A DNA stretch of 64,000 nt, taken from NCBI RefSeq assembly GCF_032878955.1, contig NZ_CP043839.1, forward strand, positions 4,340,001 through 4,404,000. Reading direction: 5' to 3'. Within the stretch, counting starts at the first letter, position 1. Each line of letters opens with the position of its first letter. Below are positions 59,444 through 64,000 of this stretch, one piece after another. Under the pieces are notes generated by a model, which saw only the letters and a program-made list of their open reading frames with translations, did not search any database and was not told the DNA's origin. A program made the position numbers and the translations under genes. The stretch comes from Butyricimonas paravirosa (GTDB lineage: Bacteria; Bacteroidota; Bacteroidia; Bacteroidales; Marinifilaceae).

Positions 59444-62400
59444 ATGAATGCACGTGAAATATTTATAGTGGCTCGCTACGAGTTCTTAGTGATCAGTCGG
59501 GGAGTGGTGTTTCGAGTGTTGACATTGCTAGCGCTGTTGGGGGTAACTTGGCTGCAGGTGGCACTGCAGGGCACAGGGGTAGCTTATAGTTGGACCATGG
59601 TCTCGACGTCCTCCGCCATGCCGCTGGTGAACGCCTACTTGTTCAATATAGCGCAAGCTTTCATGATCGTTTTTCTCGTGACAGACTACGATCTCCGGGA
59701 GCAACGACAAGGCTCGCTAGAGTGTATTCATGCCCGTCCGGTTAACAATACAGACTATTTCTTGGGGAAGGTGATGGCAATCTTGTGGGTATTCTCCTGC
59801 TTGGGCATGGTGTCCGGGGTGATATGCTCGGCGGTAAACTTGTTCGGGAGCGAGGCCCCGTGGGACCCTTGGGTTTACTTGTTTTATTTTTTGACTTTAA
59901 CATTTCCGTCTCTTCTTTTCTTTACCGGGTTGAGTTTTTTGGTTACCCAGCTGTTACGTTCCCGCTTCTTGTCCCAGGTGTTACTGTTGATCGTGTTCTA
60001 CCTAACCGTAACTTGGTTGCCTGGGATCAGTCACGGGAGTTTTGATTTTATGGGGAGCGCATTGGCTAATCTTTTTTCCGATATCACGGGCCATTCCAGT
60101 CTCGGATTTTACCTGTTCCAGCGTCTCTCGATCTTGCTTGTGGGAGCTGGACTGGTGTGTGTGGGCGCTTGCCAAGCACGGAGGTTGCCGAATAGTATCA
60201 AACGTGTTCGAGGTTGGCAACGTGTCGGGTTCCTGTTTGTCGTATTCGGCGTGGTGTGTGTCTCGGGGCGTTTATGTTTTTATTTTCACGAGTCTGCCGT
60301 GCGGGAGACTTACCGCCTGAATTATGAACGTTATTGGCGTGATACGACTTGCCGTGTGCGGGAACACGGAATTCGTTTCAGCCAGGAAGCGGGTCGCCTG
60401 TCCTCCGTTAGTGACATGTTGCTGTTTAACCCCGGAGATGTTGTTTTGCCGCGTATCGTGTTATACCTGAACCCTGGTTTGCCGGTTTCTAGCGTGCGAG
60501 AGTCCGGCCAAGATGTTAAATTCATTCGCAATGCTCAAGTTTTGCTGATTGATCGAGAACTGGGGGCCCGGGACACGGTCCGGTTGGAAATAAGTTATTC
60601 GGGGTGTGTGGAGGAGCGTTACGGTTACCTTTGGGTTCACGATTATCAATACTATAACCCGTGGCGTGAGGACGCTTTTTTTAATTTTGGCAACCGTTAT
60701 GCGTACGTGAGCGATGAGTTCACGTGGTTGGTACCTGAGTGTGGTTGGTACCCGGTATCGATACCGGTAAATCCTCGGATGGGAGGGAATTCCGGCCGGG
60801 ACTACACGTTGTACGAACTCGAGGTGACGTGTGCTTCCGGTTTGACCGTACTATCCCAGGGGAAGGTGAGCCGGGAAGGGGGAACTTGGCGTTTCAAAAC
60901 GCCGAAGCCGTTGGAAGGTATTAGCCTTTGCTTCGGGGATTACGAGCGTAAACGAGTCCGGACAAGCGGTTTTTTCGTGGAACTGTACATGTTTCGAGGG
61001 AAGGGGATCGACAGGATGTTTTTCGGTCACCTGAAAGAAAAGGATATTCGGGAGGTACTGGAAAACAAGATAGGGGGAGCTTCAGCTTTAACGGGTTCTA
61101 GCATGTCGCTCGCCGATAGTGTGTCAGGTATCCGTTTCCGGTCGGACTGGTGTTACTCTAGGGAGAGTCGTTTAATCGTGGCGGAACTGCCGTTATCGGT
61201 GACTTCTTTTCATGACCCAAGAGAGAACCGGAGCGGTTTTTCCCAACCGGGGATGCTATTTTTCCCGGAACGGGGGAGCCGGTGGGAATTCTTGGTGCCC
61301 CCCGGGCAGAACAAGCGCCTGAACCTCGAAAGGTTTGACAAGAGCGAGCGGAAGTTGGAGAGGAGCGTTTTTAGCCAGCTTGTCGGTTACTTGTTAGAAA
61401 ATGGGGGATGGGAGCCGCTCGAGAACCCCTTTCAGAAAAGACTTTTCAACCGGAGTTTCGGGCGTGAAGGATTCTTCCCGGAACGTCAGTTGTGCTCGGG
61501 TTTCACGTTGATGTACGAGCCGGGAGTTTGCCTGTCTTCCGGGGATTATCCGTTTATGGACATGTTGTATAAAGAATGGGTACGTCAGAGAATAGGTGAG
61601 GGGCCTTGGATGAATCGGGGTAGGGGAGGCAAGTTGAAGGACGTGACTTTATACGCCAGGGAGCATAGCTTGATAGAGGCAATGCGAGATCCCCTGCTTG
61701 ATCCACTAGCCCGGGAAATTTATACGCAACAGAAAGCGCAGGAATTGCTTGATTTGATGTGTGTTCAGGCTCCTCGGGATAGCTTGTGGGACTTTTTTGA
61801 AAACTTCTATAAACGGTACTCGGGTGAGGTCCCCGTGGAAATATTTCTAGGAGAATTGAGGGATTCTCTCGGGGTTACGGTGGAGGACTATGTGGGTTGG
61901 CTCAATTCTCGCTCCCAAAACGTGTACCGGGTGAAAGACATGGATATCGTGAAAGTGCAAGATCTAGGAAGGGGGAAAGCCTATGGGGAGTTTAAGATAC
62001 AGCATTGCGGGACCCGGAGGGGTGTTGTCGCAGTCTCCACGGATAACCCGTTCACCTGGGGTAAACAGGATAGAGAGGTGTACAGCCTTGAACCCGGGAA
62101 GTGTTACCAGGTCAGGTTCCCCTTGGGGCAGCGGGGATATCGTTTCGCATTGAGCACGGGTGTTTCTAGAAATATTCCGACAGAGATGTACGTGGACCTT
62201 GAGAGGGAAGCGAGAAATCTAATGGTTCCTGCATGGGGTCGAGATACTTGTTGCGGGGTGTTCGAGATAGCTGGTTCCCTCTTTGACCGGGAAGACGACC
62301 GGGTGATCTTGGTGGATAACGAATCCCCCGGTTTCCGGTTGATCACCTCTGGGAGGAAATGGTTACAGGCTTTGCTGGGGAAAGATGACAAGCCGTATGT

Positions 62401-62812
62401 CGAGAACTTATCTTTTACGAATGCAACGGGGGTGTGGAGCAAGCATTATGCGGGGATGTATTGGGGGGATAGTATCCGTAGCGTGTACGGAAAGTTGGCG
62501 GAAGTGGGTAGGTTTAAGGCGGAGTGGACAACCAGGATCGAACGGGAAGGAACCTATGAAATATTCGTGTTCACTCACGAACTGGATGGTTATTACCGAG
62601 AGAAAAAAAGACGGCAAGAGTATTTTTATCGTATAGAAGGGGGAGGGTGTAACAAGGAAACGAGTCTGGTCCTGTTAGCGACGCAGAAGGGGTGGAAGTC
62701 GCTAGGGAAGTACCATCTTTCAGAGGGAGAGGCTCGAATCGTTCTGGATGACAGAGGTGAACCGGGGCAGATCGTGATCGCTGATGCGGTGAAGTGGGTA
62801 AGAGTGGATTAA
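59444..62812 (+). CDS. ABC-2-type permease fused to M1-peptidase-like ectodomain and golvesin-like C-domain
   Basis: A protein of 1122 residues. Residues about 1-290 hold six or seven membrane segments of ABC-2 permease type ('YDLREQRQGSLECIHARPVN', 'FLSQVLLLIVFYLTVTWLP'). From about 300 to 860 it follows the layout of M1 aminopeptidases fused to ABC permeases ('DEFTWLVPECGWYPVSIP', 'LEGISLCFGDYERKRV', 'QPGMLFFPERG'), but the expected HExxH region reads 'FSQLVGYLLENGGW', so it lacks zinc ligands. The last 130 residues resemble the golvesin C-terminal domain ('EGTYEIFVFTHELD', 'GWKSLGKYHLSEGEARIVL', 'IADAVKWVRV'). No ABC ATPase gene is adjacent in the window. The gene looks more G/C-rich than its neighbours. 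Confidence 0.6.
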   Translation: MNAREIFIVARYEFLVISRGVVFRVLTLLALLGVTWLQVALQGTGVAYSWTMVSTSSAMPLVNAYLFNIAQAFMIVFLVTDYDLREQRQGSLECIHARPVNNTDYFLGKVMAILWVFSCLGMVSGVICSAVNLFGSEAPWDPWVYLFYFLTLTFPSLLFFTGLSFLVTQLLRSRFLSQVLLLIVFYLTVTWLPGISHGSFDFMGSALANLFSDITGHSSLGFYLFQRLSILLVGAGLVCVGACQARRLPNSIKRVRGWQRVGFLFVVFGVVCVSGRLCFYFHESAVRETYRLNYERYWRDTTCRVREHGIRFSQEAGRLSSVSDMLLFNPGDVVLPRIVLYLNPGLPVSSVRESGQDVKFIRNAQVLLIDRELGARDTVRLEISYSGCVEERYGYLWVHDYQYYNPWREDAFFNFGNRYAYVSDEFTWLVPECGWYPVSIPVNPRMGGNSGRDYTLYELEVTCASGLTVLSQGKVSREGGTWRFKTPKPLEGISLCFGDYERKRVRTSGFFVELYMFRGKGIDRMFFGHLKEKDIREVLENKIGGASALTGSSMSLADSVSGIRFRSDWCYSRESRLIVAELPLSVTSFHDPRENRSGFSQPGMLFFPERGSRWEFLVPPGQNKRLNLERFDKSERKLERSVFSQLVGYLLENGGWEPLENPFQKRLFNRSFGREGFFPERQLCSGFTLMYEPGVCLSSGDYPFMDMLYKEWVRQRIGEGPWMNRGRGGKLKDVTLYAREHSLIEAMRDPLLDPLAREIYTQQKAQELLDLMCVQAPRDSLWDFFENFYKRYSGEVPVEIFLGELRDSLGVTVEDYVGWLNSRSQNVYRVKDMDIVKVQDLGRGKAYGEFKIQHCGTRRGVVAVSTDNPFTWGKQDREVYSLEPGKCYQVRFPLGQRGYRFALSTGVSRNIPTEMYVDLEREARNLMVPAWGRDTCCGVFEIAGSLFDREDDRVILVDNESPGFRLITSGRKWLQALLGKDDKPYVENLSFTNATGVWSKHYAGMYWGDSIRSVYGKLAEVGRFKAEWTTRIEREGTYEIFVFTHELDGYYREKKRRQEYFYRIEGGGCNKETSLVLLATQKGWKSLGKYHLSEGEARIVLDDRGEPGQIVIADAVKWVRVD

Positions 62813-63005
62813 GCATTTTATCTTATTGATGTGTTTGTTGGGAGTTTTTGGGGAAATAAGCCACGACAAACGCAAGATGGACGTGTCCCCTAGGTTACAG
62901 AGCCGTTTGGTAACTGTGTTTGTTGTGCGGGGTGAGTTTGGGGGATGAGGGGGTGGGGACCAATTTCCCGCTAAACTCTGACTGAACAGGGGGTGAAGTA
63001 TAGGG
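62813..63005. other. Convergent intergenic stretch
   Basis: It lies between the permease fusion and the cardiolipin synthase gene, both ending here. I see no clear terminator hairpin, small gene or repeat. Confidence 0.4.
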
Positions 63006-64000
63006 TTAGAGCAACGGGGCGAAAAGTCGGGCTAGAGATTCCCGGATTTTATCCCGTTTCGGGCGGAATTTCCAGCGGTGGATGCTGATTTCGGAACTAC
63101 CTTTCAGGTCGTCCAGAAAATCAGAACCGAGTTGGCGACTGACGTTGCGGTCGTAGATGATGAGGTTGACTTCGAAGTTCTGTTCGAAACTACGGATGTC
63201 CATGTTGGCGGTACCCACAGAAGATACCAGTCCGTCCATGACGATCACTTTACTGTGGTTGAATCCTTTACGATATTGAAATACTCGAACCCCGGCTTCC
63301 AGTAGTTCCTCCACGTAGGAGCGTGTACACCAGTGCGTGAGTAGCGAGTCGGATTTATACGGGATCATGATGCGCACGTCCACGCCGCTCATGGCGGCGG
63401 TTTTCAGCGAGTTGATCGTGGTCTCTCCCGGCATGAAATAGGGGGTCGAGATGAAAACGTACTTCTTGGCCATGTTGATCAGCGTGAAGTAGGCTTGTTG
63501 GATGGATGTCCAATCGCTATCGGGACCGGATGCCACGGTTTGAACAACCACGTTGCCATCGACTTTCTTGTTGGGAAGGTATTCCGCCTTGTTCAGTAGA
63601 AGTTCCTGGCGAACAAAGTACCAGTCAAACAGGAAAACCACTTGCAACGAGGTGACGGCTTCTCCTTTCACTTTCAGGTGGGTGTCACGCCAGATGCCGA
63701 TGCCGGGTAATCCGTGCAGGTAACGGTCGGCGAAGTTTAACCCACCAATGAACCCGGTGTCCCCGTCCACGACGACGATTTTCCGGTGGTTCCGGTAGTT
63801 CACCTTATTCGTGAATAAGGGAAAGCGCACGGGAAGAAACGGGTAAATTTGAATCCCGGCGGCCTGCATCTCTTTGATGTAACGTTTGGGTAATTTCCAC
63901 GACCCCACGTCATCATAGATCACACGAACTTCCACGCCTTCCTTGGCTTTGGCGATAAGTAATTCTTTCAGTTTCTCTCCGAGTTCTCCTTTATCAATGA
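63006..64000 (-). CDS. cls: Cardiolipin synthase (PLD superfamily), N-terminal part outside window
   Basis: The frame stays open to the window edge (the 21 codons upstream of a GTG at 63935 read '...GELGEKLKELLIAKAKEGVEV', typical of the family), so the start is outside. Both HKD motifs are present: 'HRKIVVVDGDTGFIGG' and 'HSKVIVMDGLVSSVGTANMD'. Bacterial cardiolipin synthases of this class join two phosphatidylglycerols at the inner membrane, with each HKD motif giving half the active site. The N-terminal membrane segments expected of the family would lie beyond 64000. The C-terminus ('RDKIRESLARLFAPLL') is the usual one. Confidence 0.88.
   Translation of the reverse strand, partial: IDKGELGEKLKELLIAKAKEGVEVRVIYDDVGSWKLPKRYIKEMQAAGIQIYPFLPVRFPLFTNKVNYRNHRKIVVVDGDTGFIGGLNFADRYLHGLPGIGIWRDTHLKVKGEAVTSLQVVFLFDWYFVRQELLLNKAEYLPNKKVDGNVVVQTVASGPDSDWTSIQQAYFTLINMAKKYVFISTPYFMPGETTINSLKTAAMSGVDVRIMIPYKSDSLLTHWCTRSYVEELLEAGVRVFQYRKGFNHSKVIVMDGLVSSVGTANMDIRSFEQNFEVNLIIYDRNVSRQLGSDFLDDLKGSSEISIHRWKFRPKRDKIRESLARLFAPLL

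Overview
This window reads as chromosomal DNA of a gut-type member of the Bacteroidota. The support is four ECF sigma / FecR-type anti-sigma / SusC / SusD loci, lipoproteins with Bacteroidota-style signal peptides, promoters of the TTTG-N19..21-TAnnTTTG type, and a murF-alr gene fusion. Protein style (many SusCD loci ending in thioredoxin-fold lipoproteins) suggests Odoribacteraceae (Butyricimonas/Odoribacter-like), but that rank is inference. I see no tRNA, rRNA, CRISPR array, transposase or phage gene.

Layout. 1-7.5 kb: tail of a thioredoxin-fold gene cut by the window edge, a TonB-dependent receptor, an OmpA-family protein, a DUF389 membrane protein and a FimB/Mfa2-like lipoprotein. 7.5-18.5 kb (locus A): sigma factor divergent from fecR-susC-susD, then four accessory genes (DUF4843-like, Ig-like plus FISUMP, DUF1735-like plus F5/8C, thioredoxin-like). 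18.5-23.6 kb, minus strand: GT2 glycosyltransferase, DUF4922 HIT-like protein, SpoIID/LytB-like protein and AmpG-like transporter, probably an envelope or muropeptide operon. 23.7-27.2 kb: a sensor histidine kinase and a TlpA-like lipoprotein. 27.3-35.9 kb (locus B) and 36.3-44.6 kb (locus C) are tandem paralogues with identical gene order: sigma, fecR, susC, susD, M43-protease-like lipoprotein. 44.7-46.0 kb: an M64 metallopeptidase on the minus strand. 46.1-56.5 kb (locus D): sigma, fecR, susC, susD, a metallopeptidase-like lipoprotein and two TlpA-like thioredoxins. 56.6-59.0 kb: murF-alr. 59.4-62.8 kb: a large ABC-2 permease fused to an M1-peptidase-like ectodomain and a golvesin-like C-terminus. 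63.0-64.0 kb: the 3' part of a cardiolipin synthase gene.

How the genes fit together. Each SusC/SusD pair should form an outer-membrane importer whose own ECF sigma factor is held by a FecR protein; SusC carries an N-terminal STN domain that lets it signal to FecR. No glycoside hydrolase or polysaccharide lyase is present. The accessory genes are metallopeptidase-like and thioredoxin-like, so import of peptides or of metal/redox-linked ligands (compare RagAB) is a better guess than import of glycans, at least for loci B, C and D.

Most notable observations: (1) an array of 11-bp phased repeats between the sigma and fecR genes of locus B that is absent from its paralogue C; (2) four proteins that look like metallopeptidases but lack the HExxH motif, beside one M64 enzyme that keeps it; (3) paired hairpins in every fecR-susC gap, with shared loop sequences; (4) an M1-like/golvesin permease fusion; (5) interspersed repeats that have become coding sequence at both ends of the SpoIID-like gene; (6) tandem loci B and C, alike in protein but very different in synonymous codons.
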